A stretch of DNA of 48,384 nucleotides. It comes from Bacilli bacterium. Lineage in GTDB: Bacteria; Bacillota_I; Bacilli_A; RF39; UBA660. Within the stretch, counting starts at the first letter, position 1. The number at the start of each line of letters is the position of its first letter. The notes below the pieces were generated by a model. It saw only the letters and a list, made by a program, of their open reading frames with translations. It ran no database searches and was not told the origin of the DNA. A program made the position numbers and the translations under genes. Shown here piece after piece: positions 22,225 to 30,593 of the stretch. The stretch is from NCBI GenBank assembly GCA_017525035.1, contig JAFXTH010000004.1, positions 1 to 48,384 of the forward strand, read 5' to 3'.

Positions 22225-22440
22225 TTATGCATTTTCTTCTTGAGTGAATCCATACTTTTTGTTAAACTTATCAACTCTTCCTGTATGTGTTTTTCTAGAT
22301 TGTTGATTAGTATAGAATGGATGACATTTTGAACAAACTTCAACTTGAATATCTTCTTTAGTTGATTCAACTTCAAAAGTTTCACCACAAGCACATGTTA
22401 CTGTTGCTTTTTTGTAATCTGGATGTATACCTTTTTTCAT
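22225..22440 (-). CDS. rpmE: Ribosomal protein bL31, zinc-binding type
   Basis: 71 residues. Start MKKGIHPDY is the family signature. Four cysteines (CAC at 16-18 and CSKC at 36-39) make the zinc-binding C+ form. The KCHPFYT and [11 protein letters not shown] segments are conserved. Located on the large subunit at the central protuberance. Start at 22440 behind GAGAGGAGAG. It follows a 45-codon membrane peptide gene. Confidence 0.97.
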   Translation of the reverse strand: MKKGIHPDYKKATVTCACGETFEVESTKEDIQVEVCSKCHPFYTNQQSRKTHTGRVDKFNKKYGFTQEENA

Positions 22441-22490
22441 ATTCTCTCTCCTCTCGCCATGAACTCTGTCATAGATAATTGATAAGGATT

Positions 22491-22628
22491 TTACCCTTCG
22501 TTAATACTTGATGAGTGTCTTTTTTTGGTAAATTTAACAGTTTTAGTTGCAATAAAAGCCGGAATTGTACCTGGTACAAATAGTAATGCAAGTATTCCGC
22601 CAGCAAATAAAAGTCCCTTTTTAGCCAT
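22491..22628 (-). CDS. Small membrane protein (45 residues), unknown
   Basis: A 45-codon frame between the SGNH hydrolase and rpmE. It starts at 22628 right after GGAGTGAGAGGA. One hydrophobic helix (residues 5-27: [16 protein letters not shown] and on) is followed by a basic tail (KFTKKRH). The positive-outside charge pattern suggests a single-span peptide with its tail in the cytoplasm. The ribosome site, tight spacing and lack of an alternative gene support it being real. Too short to assign. Confidence 0.6.
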   Translation of the reverse strand: MAKKGLLFAGGILALLFVPGTIPAFIATKTVKFTKKRHSSSINEG

Positions 22629-22681
22629 TCCTCTCACTCCTCAAACGTCAATAATATACACTTTTTTCCCTATTTTGTCAA

Positions 22682-23428
22682 CTATTCGATGTATTTTATT
22701 AATTTGTTGGCAATTGTTTCATATCCTTTAACATTAGGATGAATATCGAATGGATTAGGTAAAAGTTCTTCATTATTATCAAATATATCAAAGATATCAA
22801 CGTAATCTACATTGTATTCTTCACATAGTTCTTCTAGTTCATTATTAAAATATTTTACTACTTCATCTATTTCTTTTTTATATGTAGTAAATCTTGGTAA
22901 TGGATTATAGTATCCAATTACTATTATTTGTTCTTTAGCATATTTTTTTACTAACACTATAACCTTTTCTACTTCTAGTATTATTTTATCAGCATCTTTT
23001 TTTAGTTCAGGTATGTTATTTAACTTTTCTTCTAAGTTAGTAAGTGATACTCCATGAATAAAATTATTAGCACCTATTTGTAATGTTACGAGATCTGATT
23101 CTCTTAATGCTTCTTTTAAGTAAATAGTTTTGTTATCTACTTTTGTTGTGTAGTTACCTTCGATTTCTTCAATTATATCATCTGTTGTATAACCTGATTT
23201 TGTGAACGCCTTAGTGTAAAAAGAAAGTCTTCCTTTATCATCTAAATAATCTTTAATGTAGTCAGTATAACCATATCCTTCTACTCCATAAGAGTCTCTT
23301 CCTGCAGCTACTGAGTCTCCAAGTGCTATATAACTTAATTTGTTAGTTTCCTTAGAGAATACTTTGTATGTTAAGAAAACTGCTAATATTGCAAAAAAGA
23401 ATACTGCTAGTTTTGTAAATTTTTTCAT
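22682..23428 (-). CDS. SGNH/GDSL-family lipase or esterase, membrane-anchored
   Basis: 248 residues: an N-terminal signal anchor (about 5-22), then an SGNH hydrolase domain. Block I is ALGDSVAAG (Ser nucleophile), block III is IGANNF (Asn), and block V is DIHPNVKGY (Asp and His). The active site faces outside. The relatives in Bacilli (YpmR-like) are predicted lipases; acetyl removal from wall polymers is also possible. Start at 23428 behind TTAGGTGAG. It follows murA by 16 bases and is likely in one transcript with it. Confidence 0.9.
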   Translation of the reverse strand: MKKFTKLAVFFFAILAVFLTYKVFSKETNKLSYIALGDSVAAGRDSYGVEGYGYTDYIKDYLDDKGRLSFYTKAFTKSGYTTDDIIEEIEGNYTTKVDNKTIYLKEALRESDLVTLQIGANNFIHGVSLTNLEEKLNNIPELKKDADKIILEVEKVIVLVKKYAKEQIIVIGYYNPLPRFTTYKKEIDEVVKYFNNELEELCEEYNVDYVDIFDIFDNNEELLPNPFDIHPNVKGYETIANKLIKYIE

Positions 23429-23444
23429 ATGCTCACCTAATTTA

Positions 23445-24698
23445 TTATATTTCTTCTATTTTTATTTTAGCACCCACATCTGTTAGTTTTTCTACTATTC
23501 CCTCATATCCTCTTAAAATGTGTTCAACATCAGTGATTGTTGTTTCACCTTCTGCTGCTAAAGCTGCTGCTACTAAAGCTGCTCCTGCTCTTAAGTCAGT
23601 CGCTTTTACTTCTGCACCTTTTAATTTATTTGGCCCTGTAAATGTTGCAACCATTCCTGTTCTTTCAACTTTCATTCCAAGTTTTTCAAGTTCAGGAAGA
23701 TGCATAAATCTATTTTCCCAAATTGTTTCTTCTACTTTCATTTTTCCATTACATCTTGCTGCTAATACAGAAAATGGTTGTTGTAGGTCTGTTGCAAATC
23801 CAGGATATACCATTGTTTTAATATTAACAGGTTTATAACTTTCTTTGCTACTAACAACGATTGAATCGCTTCCAATTGTTATGTTAACTCCCATTTCTTG
23901 TAATTTTGATGTTAATGCTTCAACGTGTTCTGGGATTACATTAAATACTTTTAGGTTTTCACCTACTAATGCTCCAATTATTAAATATGTACCAGTTTCG
24001 ATTCTGTCTGGAATTACTTCGTGATAACATCCGTGTAACTTTTCTACACCTGTTATTCTAATTTCTGAAGTTCCTGCACCAGTTATTTTTGCACCCATAT
24101 TATTTAAATATGTTGCAATGTTAACTATTTCTGGTTCTTTTGCAGCATTGTCAATAATTGTTTTACCATTTGCCAAAACTGCTGCTAACATGATATTTAT
24201 TGTTGCTCCTACTGATGCAATATCAAGGTATATATTAGCACCTTTTAATTCTTTTGCATCAACAACATATTTACCTTCATCGTCATTTGTTATAGTAGCA
24301 CCTAAAGCTTCAAATCCTTTTAAATGTAAGTCTATTGGTCTTTTACCAATTGAACATCCTCCTGGAAGATAAATTTCTACATGTTTATACTTTCCAAGTA
24401 ACGCTCCCATAAAGTAATAAGATGCTCTTAACTTTTTAGTAAGTTCTTGAGGTATTACTTTGTTTTCTATTGTTGGTGTTATTACAACACTTTCAGATGC
24501 ACGTCTTACATCTGCACCAAGATATTCAAGTGTTTCACATAACACATCAGTATCAGTAATTTCTGGAACATTGCAAATAGTAACATCTGTGTCTGCTAAA
24601 AGGGATGCTGGTAGTAATGCTACCGAACTGTTTTTAGCACCACTAATCTTAATTGTTCCACTTAGTTTATGATTACCTTCAACCTTCATTATTTTCAT
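23445..24698 (-). CDS. murA: UDP-N-acetylglucosamine 1-carboxyvinyltransferase MurA
   Basis: 417 residues. First committed step of peptidoglycan synthesis: transfers enolpyruvate from PEP to UDP-GlcNAc. The substrate loop Lys22-Asn23 is in ISGAKNSSVALLPAS. Cys115 in LPGGCSIGKRPIDLH is the fosfomycin-sensitive residue. Full length, two inside-out barrels. Start at 24698 after GGCGGTGATC. Its promoter lies in the 111-base gap after the YtaF-like gene. Confidence 0.98.
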   Translation of the reverse strand: MKIMKVEGNHKLSGTIKISGAKNSSVALLPASLLADTDVTICNVPEITDTDVLCETLEYLGADVRRASESVVITPTIENKVIPQELTKKLRASYYFMGALLGKYKHVEIYLPGGCSIGKRPIDLHLKGFEALGATITNDDEGKYVVDAKELKGANIYLDIASVGATINIMLAAVLANGKTIIDNAAKEPEIVNIATYLNNMGAKITGAGTSEIRITGVEKLHGCYHEVIPDRIETGTYLIIGALVGENLKVFNVIPEHVEALTSKLQEMGVNITIGSDSIVVSSKESYKPVNIKTMVYPGFATDLQQPFSVLAARCNGKMKVEETIWENRFMHLPELEKLGMKVERTGMVATFTGPNKLKGAEVKATDLRAGAALVAAALAAEGETTITDVEHILRGYEGIVEKLTDVGAKIKIEEI

Positions 24699-24772
24699 AA
24701 GATCACCGCCTGTAATATTTTATTTAATTAAAGGATATTTGTAACTATAAATTCATTATTACTCCTAATAAA

Positions 24773-24800
24773 ATTGTACCATATTAAGAGAAGTAGTCAA
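24773..24800 (-). promoter_or_regulatory. Promoter of murA
   Basis: TTGACT, 16-base spacer, extended -10 TGGTACAAT: the best -35/-10 pair in the window. The leader is about 70 bases and contains a three-codon mini-frame after AGGAG. Confidence 0.75.
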
Positions 24801-24809
24801 TAGAACTAT

Positions 24810-25343
24810 TCATTTTACAATATAATAAATCGCTAATAACATTAGTGATATTACGCCAAAGATTTCAGCCTTTATTCCTACTACTTTCTTAATCATCTTT
24901 CCAAAAAAGAGACCAATAAGAGTAAATATTGCACTTACTATCATAAATACCATAGTTACTAAGAAAATCCTATCATCTATTGCATTCAAAGTTATTCCTA
25001 CTGTTAAACTATCAAGGCTAACAGCAAGAGAAAATAAAAGTACTTGAATATTATCATTAATACCTTTTAAATCTTTATCTTTAAACATATTGATTAATAG
25101 ATCAATGCTAAGTATTAAAAATATTATTCCCATAAGTAAATCTTCTTTAATATCTATTACTTCATAAATAAAACTTCCAAGTTTTAATCCAATAAGTGGC
25201 ATGAAGAAATGAAATACTCCCACTAATAAAGATACTCTTATTATCATAGATTTCTTAATATTGAGCATTCCGTAACTTATGGATAAAGTAAAAGCATCCA
25301 TACTTAATGTAATTGCAATTAATAAAATAGTAAAAAAAGACAT
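24810..25343 (-). CDS. ytaF: MntP/YtaF-like six-helix membrane protein
   Basis: 177 residues, about six membrane helices arranged as two repeats. Each half carries a Ser-Asp motif: SMDAFTLSISYG near the start and AVSLDSLTVGI in the middle. This is the MntP manganese-exporter fold; the sporulation-linked YtaF branch shares it. Position after spoIIR favours YtaF over a manganese pump. The start ATG at 25343 lies in the 3' arm of a 12-bp hairpin with its GGAGG in the loop, so it may be under structural control. Confidence 0.8.
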   Translation of the reverse strand: MSFFTILLIAITLSMDAFTLSISYGMLNIKKSMIIRVSLLVGVFHFFMPLIGLKLGSFIYEVIDIKEDLLMGIIFLILSIDLLINMFKDKDLKGINDNIQVLLFSLAVSLDSLTVGITLNAIDDRIFLVTMVFMIVSAIFTLIGLFFGKMIKKVVGIKAEIFGVISLMLLAIYYIVK

Positions 25344-25372
25344 AGTTCCTCCTATATATACTATGTCTTTTT
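25331..25372 (-). terminator. Terminator-like hairpin after spoIIR holding the ytaF start codon
   Basis: A 12-bp perfect stem AAAAAGACATAG/CTATGTCTTTTT with a 15-base loop. The GGAGGA ribosome site is in the loop and the ATG of the next gene is in the 3' arm, followed by further T. Moderate strength because only three G-C pairs per stem. Confidence 0.6.
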
Positions 25373-25374
25373 AA

Positions 25375-25884
25375 TTATAAGTATTTATCTAAAATATCTT
25401 TTACTAAACTTCTATACTCATATTCATCTTTTCTATCATTGAAGTCTGCAATACATAAAGGTGGATATAAAACACACCAGTAGTTATCTCCTAAACCTTT
25501 ACCAATTGTAATAACTAATGATTCATAAAAACCACTATTATAGATAACACCTTTAAATATTTTCTCTGGAAAATAATTTAATCCATAGTTTATTGTGAAA
25601 TCTTTGCTTTTTAAACTTTTTTCCACTTCTTTTGTTATTAAATCTATACTATTTTCAAGTTTTGTTCTTGCTTCGTCTAAAGATTTGACATTCTCAAGTA
25701 TTTTTTCCACTGTTTTGTTGATATCTTTTTTTAAATCATTCTTTGTTTTTTGATCTTCTTTTGTATTACTATTAGCAATTATTCTAATTCTTATTGAATC
25801 ATTAGGTATTATTAATTGTTCTTTATCATTATTGTAAAGAATTACTCCCATTATTATTGATAGTATTATTAACATTTTCTTCAT
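25375..25884 (-). CDS. spoIIR: Stage II sporulation protein R
   Basis: 169 residues with an N-terminal signal-like helix. SpoIIR is secreted from the forespore and triggers SpoIIGA to process pro-sigma-E in the mother cell. Family marks: SIRIRIIANSNTKEDQ.TK at residues 30-48, NYFPEKIF.GVIYNSGFYESL, and the near-invariant GxGDNYWCVLYPPLC. Start at 25884 after TTGGTGAT. Downstream of prfA-prmC, as in B. subtilis. Confidence 0.97.
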   Translation of the reverse strand: MKKMLIILSIIMGVILYNNDKEQLIIPNDSIRIRIIANSNTKEDQKTKNDLKKDINKTVEKILENVKSLDEARTKLENSIDLITKEVEKSLKSKDFTINYGLNYFPEKIFKGVIYNSGFYESLVITIGKGLGDNYWCVLYPPLCIADFNDRKDEYEYRSLVKDILDKYL

Positions 25885-25928
25885 TCTATCACCAATATAA
25901 TAATGGTCTATTTATTTTATTTTTATAC

Positions 25929-25952
25929 AAAAAAATAGGATTTCTCCTATTT
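25929..25952 (-). terminator. Terminator of prfA-prmC
   Basis: Stem AAATAGGA/TCCTATTT with a GAAA tetraloop and a T-run. Confidence 0.85.
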
Positions 25953-26762
25953 ACTTGTTATAAATATCATTCTATCTCTTCCAGATAAATCCTTCTTAGC
26001 AGTTACTTCTATATTCTCTAAATACTTTTCTGCTAAGTTAATTACGTCATCTTTTTGACTTTCACCAATTTCAAATGCAATTAAGAACTTATCATTTAGA
26101 TATGGCTTTATATCCTTTAATATTTTGTTGTAGAAATATAATCCATCTTCTCCAGCATATAATGCTAAGTGTGGTTCATTATTCTTAACTATATCTTCTA
26201 TTTCTTCGTTTGTTTTTATATATGGCGGATTACTTACTATGCAGTCAAACTTACCATCAATGTTTTCAAATAAGTCACTTAGTATGATATTACATTCCAT
26301 ATTTAAGTCTTGTCTATTCTTTTCTGCTACTACTAAAGCTTCTTTACTAACATCAGACATCGAAATGTCCGAATTATATATTCTACTTTTTATTGATAAG
26401 CCTATTGCCCCACTTCCACAACACAAATCTAATACTTTTGGTTTATCAAACATTTCTCTTAGATATTTGATTGTATTATCTACCAACTCTTCTGTTTCAA
26501 ATCTTGGTATTAGAACGTTTTCATCTACATATAATGGAAGTCCATAAAAATCTACGCTATTGGTAATATATTGAACTGGTTTATCATTAATTTTTAGATT
26601 AATTAGTTCTTTATATTGTTCCTCTTCTTCTTTAGTTAATTCATCATGTAAATGATTAATAAGATCTAAAGCATCATAACCAGTTACTTTTGATAAAAAC
26701 ATTTTAGCTTCAACAGAATGAACATACTTCTTTCCGTAAACAATTCCTTCTTCAATAGTCAT
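25947..26762 (-). CDS. prmC: Release factor glutamine methyltransferase PrmC
   Basis: 271 residues. Methylates the Gln of the GGQ motif in release factors using SAM. The SAM site is VLDLCCGSGAIGLSI and the catalytic motif is IVSNPPYI. The N-terminal helical domain that contacts the factor is present. The ATG at 26762 lies behind AGGGGAATAAT; a longer frame would use TTG at 26777. It starts 2 bases past the end of prfA coding sequence, so the enzyme and its substrate are made together. Confidence 0.97.
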   Translation of the reverse strand: MTIEEGIVYGKKYVHSVEAKMFLSKVTGYDALDLINHLHDELTKEEEEQYKELINLKINDKPVQYITNSVDFYGLPLYVDENVLIPRFETEELVDNTIKYLREMFDKPKVLDLCCGSGAIGLSIKSRIYNSDISMSDVSKEALVVAEKNRQDLNMECNIILSDLFENIDGKFDCIVSNPPYIKTNEEIEDIVKNNEPHLALYAGEDGLYFYNKILKDIKPYLNDKFLIAFEIGESQKDDVINLAEKYLENIEVTAKKDLSGRDRMIFITSK

Positions 26763-26763
26763 A

Positions 26764-27819
26764 TTATTCCCCTGCAAGTATTCTTCTTTGGTCTTCTGTG
26801 ATTAATGCTTCGATAATAGGTCCTAGATCTCCTTCCATAACTCTATCTAGTTGCATTAGAGTAAATCCAATTCTATGGTCTGTTACTCTATTTTGTGGAT
26901 AGTTATATGTTCTTATTTTTTCAGATCTATCACCAGTACCTATCTTGCTACGTCTTTCTGCTCCTTCTTTTTCTTCTTTTTCTTGAAGTTTCATATTATA
27001 AAGACGAGTCTTTAATGTATTTAATGCCATTTCCTTGTTTTGTGTTTGGCTTCTTCCAACTTGGCAATATACGATTGTTCCTGTAGGTATATGTGTTACA
27101 CGTACAGCTGAGTCAGTAGTATTTACTCCTTGTCCTCCAGCTCCACTTGATCTTGTTATGTCTACTCTTACTTCATTCATATCAAGTTCAAAATCAAATT
27201 CTTCTGCTTCAGGCATTGCAATTACTGTTGCAGTTGAAGTATGTACTCTTCCTTGTGTTTCTGTAACTGGTACTCTTTGAACACGATGAGCACCGCTTTC
27301 ATATTTCATCTTAGAATATACATTATCTCCCTTAATCATAAAGCTTACTAAAGAGAATCCTCCACCTTCAGAATATTCTTCTGTTATTGGTTCAACTTTC
27401 CATCCTTCTTTTTCAGCATATTTTAAGTACATTCTATATAAGTCACCAGCAAAGATATTTGCTTCATCTCCACCAGCAGCTCCACGAATTTCAACAATAA
27501 CGTTTTTACCATCGTTAGGATCTTTTGGTATTAAAAGAATTTCTATCTTCTTCTCTAGTTCTACTTTTCTTGTTTCAAGTCCTTCAAGTTCTTCTTTTGC
27601 AAAATCACCCATTTCAGGATCTTTAGCCATTTCTTTAGCAGCTTCAATATCTTCTAAAACTTTCTTATATTCTTCATAAGTATTAACTGTTTCTTCAAGA
27701 TCTTTTGCTTCTTTAGATAATTCTCTAGTCTTTTTTATATCTTTTAATACTTCTGGATCTAGTAATTCTTTATTTAATGTTTCATAACGTTCTTTAATAA
27801 TATTTAATCTTTCAATCAT
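26764..27819 (-). CDS. prfA: Peptide chain release factor 1
   Basis: 351 residues, full length. Recognises UAA and UAG and triggers peptide release. The GGQ loop is SSGAGGQGVNTTDSAVRVTH. The coiled N-terminal domain (1-100) is highly charged. Translation starts at 27819 after GAGATGAG. prmC, which modifies its GGQ glutamine, follows immediately. Confidence 0.98.
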   Translation of the reverse strand: MIERLNIIKERYETLNKELLDPEVLKDIKKTRELSKEAKDLEETVNTYEEYKKVLEDIEAAKEMAKDPEMGDFAKEELEGLETRKVELEKKIEILLIPKDPNDGKNVIVEIRGAAGGDEANIFAGDLYRMYLKYAEKEGWKVEPITEEYSEGGGFSLVSFMIKGDNVYSKMKYESGAHRVQRVPVTETQGRVHTSTATVIAMPEAEEFDFELDMNEVRVDITRSSGAGGQGVNTTDSAVRVTHIPTGTIVYCQVGRSQTQNKEMALNTLKTRLYNMKLQEKEEKEGAERRSKIGTGDRSEKIRTYNYPQNRVTDHRIGFTLMQLDRVMEGDLGPIIEALITEDQRRILAGE

Positions 27820-27865
27820 AATCTCATCTCTTTTTCTATAGTTATTATAACAAACTCTTTAAGTT

Positions 27866-27891
27866 AAAAAAAGAACAAATATTATTGTTCT
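27866..27891 (-). terminator. Terminator of rpoE
   Basis: Stem AGAACAA/TTGTTCT with a 6-base loop and seven T. Overlaps the stop codon. Confidence 0.8.
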
Positions 27892-28325
27892 AATTCTAAT
27901 TCTTCTTCATCTAAAACGACTAAATCTTTTAAATCGTCGTCTCCATCATCGAAGTCGTCTTCATCAGATATTTGATTATCGTAATCTTCTTCATCTTCAT
28001 CCATTTCAACTTTTTCTTCGATTTCTTCTTCCTCTTCTTCTTCATCGTCAGTATCTGGTGCTTTAAGAACTTTATCAGAAGTATGTTTGCTTCTTAAATC
28101 CCATTTACCATTTTCTAATAATAAGAAGTTTTTATCAGTTGATAATGTAGTATAATAATCACCAATTTTCTTCTCTACAGTAGATTCTGGTAAATCTAAC
28201 AATTTAGCTATTTTATTAAATAAATCTAAAGTCTTCATTGGACCTTTTTCTTCCAATATCATGACTGTAATGTCTTTATATGATAATAATTCTAATTCTT
28301 CTTTTTTCATCTTACTTAGTTTCAT
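27882..28325 (-). CDS. rpoE: RNA polymerase delta subunit
   Basis: 147 residues. The first 85 form the HARE-HTH domain (SYKDITVMILEEKGPMKTLDLFNKIAKLL; DKNFLLLENGKWDLR). The rest is an almost purely Asp/Glu tail that competes with nucleic acid. Delta speeds polymerase recycling and sharpens promoter choice. It is essentially confined to Bacilli, so it supports the assignment. The gene sits between argS and prfA as expected; start at 28325 behind TGGAGGAC. Confidence 0.96.
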   Translation of the reverse strand: MKLSKMKKEELELLSYKDITVMILEEKGPMKTLDLFNKIAKLLDLPESTVEKKIGDYYTTLSTDKNFLLLENGKWDLRSKHTSDKVLKAPDTDDEEEEEEEIEEKVEMDEDEEDYDNQISDEDDFDDGDDDLKDLVVLDEEELELEQ

Positions 28326-28379
28326 AATGTCCTCCAGAAATTAGTATTTTGGTAAGTTCAATTAAAACTTTCAATAAAA

Positions 28380-28408
28380 CTTATATCACTATTTATATTC
28401 AAAAGCAA
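28380..28408 (-). promoter_or_regulatory. Promoter of rpoE
   Basis: TTGCTT, 17-base spacer, TATAAG, in the 90-base gap after argS. The leader is about 50 bases. Confidence 0.6.
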
Positions 28409-28415
28409 TATATTT

Positions 28416-30158
28416 TTACATTTTTTCAGGGCAATTAATTCCCATGATATTTAATAGCATCATATTTGTATTATAAACAAGCTTAGAAAGCACTAACCAA
28501 GAGGCTTTTAATTCGGCATTTTCCTCAGTTAATATTCTATTTTCTGAATAGAATTTATTATAAATACTAGTTAGTTTATAAATATATTCTGCTACTTCGT
28601 TAATTGATTTAGATTCATATGCTCTATTAAGTATTATTGGTAATTGTAATAGAGTTAATAGTACTTCTCTATCTGTTTTATTAGTTAAGATAGAATAATT
28701 GTTAAATTCGAAGTTTTCTTCACTTGCTTTATTTAATAAAGATTTTATTCTTATTGTTGAATAAAGTAAGTAAGGTCCTGTTTTACCATCTAAATCAGTG
28801 AATTTATTTATATCAAATATATAATCTGTTTCTCTATATGGTAGGTAATCTGCATATTTTAATGCTGCAAGTGCAATCTTCATTGCAGTATCTTCTTTCT
28901 TTGATGCTTCGACAATATCATCATTTATTCTTGAATAACAAGCATCATAAATCATTTTAATTAATTCTTCAAGGCTCATGACACCACCAGCACGTGTTTT
29001 AAATGGTTTTCCGTCTGGTCCATTAAGTGTTCCATTCCCTAAATGTCTAAGTTCAGTATTAGGAACATATCCTGCCATTTTAGCTGCTCTAAATACTTGT
29101 TCAAAGTGAAGAGATTGTCTTAAGTCTGTAACATACCAGATTTCATCTGGATTAAATCTTTCCATTCTTTCTTTTATAGTAGCTAAATCTGTTGTTGCAT
29201 ATAAATATGCTCCATCGCTTTTAACAAGGATAACTGGTGGCATTTCTTTTGTATCAGTATCTTGTTTAATATCTATTACTGTTGCACCTTCACTCTTAGT
29301 TAATAAGTTCTTGTTTTCAAGATCTTTTAACATATCTGGAATATATTTAAAGCTGTCTCTTTCACCTTCATAAAGATCAAAGTCACAGTTTAACAAATCA
29401 TAAGTTTCTTTTATATCTGCAACTGATAGTGCAGTAATTTTATTCCATAATGTGTTGTAGCATTTATTATCTCTTTGAAGTTCAAATGTTATTTTTCTTG
29501 CTTCTTCCATTAAAGCTTCATCTTCGTGTGCTTTTTGGCTTCCTGTTGGATAAATCTCTTTTAAATCTTCTTTAACAATTGGAAGTTCAAAGTCTTCTCC
29601 GTTATATCCTTCTTTAAAACATGGTAAATCAGGAAATCTTGATTTCATCTCAAGCATAACAATACCTGCTTGAAGTCCAGAATCTCCTAGATGAACATCA
29701 CTTATTGTTTTGTGACCTAAAGTTTTTGCAAGACGTTTTAACCCCTCACCAATATTTGCAGGACGTAAGTGCCCAACATGAAGTGCTTTAGCAACATTTG
29801 CTCCACCATAGTCTAAGAATATAGTCTTAGCTTCCATCTTATCTATATTACTATTAACATCATCTTTAATTTCATTAACAAAATCTACTAAAACGTTATC
29901 GCTTAGTGTTAAATTAATGAATCCAGCTCCTGCTATACTTACTTCTTTAAATAAACCAGTTTTATCTAATTCTTCTTTAATTGTATTTGCTATTTCTACT
30001 GGATTTTTGTGATAAATCTTAGCAAATCTCATTGCATCATTTATTTGAAACTCTCCTAAATCAGGTCTATTAGATATAGATAATGTTACTTCATCATCAA
30101 ATCCACATCTTTTTACAGCTTCATTTATTTGCTTTCCTAAACTTAAAAATTTGCTCAT
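28416..30158 (-). CDS. argS: Arginyl-tRNA synthetase
   Basis: 580 residues. Class I synthetase. The HIGH motif is HVGHLRPANIGEGL (about 126-139). Arg-specific N-terminal Add-1 domain (1-100) and C-terminal DALR anticodon domain (about 460-580, ALKYADYLPYRETDYIFD) are both present. ArgRS often lacks a canonical KMSKS; here the equivalent is GPDGKPFKTRAGG. Start codon overlaps the stop of the DUF1934 gene (TAATG), a conserved ywiB-argS pairing of Bacilli. Confidence 0.97.
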   Translation of the reverse strand: MSKFLSLGKQINEAVKRCGFDDEVTLSISNRPDLGEFQINDAMRFAKIYHKNPVEIANTIKEELDKTGLFKEVSIAGAGFINLTLSDNVLVDFVNEIKDDVNSNIDKMEAKTIFLDYGGANVAKALHVGHLRPANIGEGLKRLAKTLGHKTISDVHLGDSGLQAGIVMLEMKSRFPDLPCFKEGYNGEDFELPIVKEDLKEIYPTGSQKAHEDEALMEEARKITFELQRDNKCYNTLWNKITALSVADIKETYDLLNCDFDLYEGERDSFKYIPDMLKDLENKNLLTKSEGATVIDIKQDTDTKEMPPVILVKSDGAYLYATTDLATIKERMERFNPDEIWYVTDLRQSLHFEQVFRAAKMAGYVPNTELRHLGNGTLNGPDGKPFKTRAGGVMSLEELIKMIYDACYSRINDDIVEASKKEDTAMKIALAALKYADYLPYRETDYIFDINKFTDLDGKTGPYLLYSTIRIKSLLNKASEENFEFNNYSILTNKTDREVLLTLLQLPIILNRAYESKSINEVAEYIYKLTSIYNKFYSENRILTEENAELKASWLVLSKLVYNTNMMLLNIMGINCPEKM

Positions 30159-30487
30159 TATTTCACCTCTAATTCGAATTCAATTTCTTCTTTATCTATA
30201 CTATATATTATTTTTATATAATTGCTACTAATTTTTTTGCTTTTTATTTTAATCTTTATATCTAAAGATGTATCTTTTTCATATACTTGTATCATTTCTT
30301 TTTCAAAATCAATAACTATTCGATATCCGTTTTTAGTTTTTGTTAAACGATTAATCTTCATATCATATAAGTAATTATCATCATTATCGTTAAACTCTAA
30401 TATGTCTTTGTTTAACACCGCTTCACCAGAATACTGATAAGGTAATTTACTATTCTTGATTTTAAATTCAATATTAATTTTTTGCAT
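30158..30487 (-). CDS. DUF1934 beta-barrel protein (YwiB-like)
   Basis: 109 residues, almost entirely predicted beta strands, charged. It matches the YwiB/DUF1934 small beta-barrel family in size, strand pattern and position directly upstream of argS with a one-base overlap. The function is unknown. Start at 30487 behind AAAGGTGTGG. The promoter with TGTTATAAT for this two-gene unit lies just upstream. Confidence 0.75.
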   Translation of the reverse strand: MQKINIEFKIKNSKLPYQYSGEAVLNKDILEFNDNDDNYLYDMKINRLTKTKNGYRIVIDFEKEMIQVYEKDTSLDIKIKIKSKKISSNYIKIIYSIDKEEIEFELEVK

Positions 30488-30515
30488 AATACCACACCTT
30501 TAAAATACAACACGA

Positions 30516-30524
30516 ATTATAACA
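30516..30524 (-). promoter_or_regulatory. Extended -10 promoter of ywiB-argS
   Basis: TGTTATAAT, about 30 bases before the start codon. It lies back to back with the PBP promoter on the other strand. Confidence 0.6.
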
Positions 30525-30531
30525 TAATAAT

Positions 30532-30560
30532 TTGAAAAATCATACATATTTTTTCATTAT
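30532..30560 (+). promoter_or_regulatory. Candidate promoter of the PBP gene
   Basis: TTGAAA, 17-base spacer, CATTAT on the plus strand, about 34 bases before the start codon. Confidence 0.45.
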
Positions 30561-30593
30561 TTAGAAACAATAATATTGAAACGAGTTGATTAG

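Noticed and set aside
24699-24772. Three-codon mini-frame (ATG AAT TTA TAG) after AGGAG in the murA leader
   Set aside because: Too short to judge; could be a leader element but there is no supporting hairpin pair or stalling motif.
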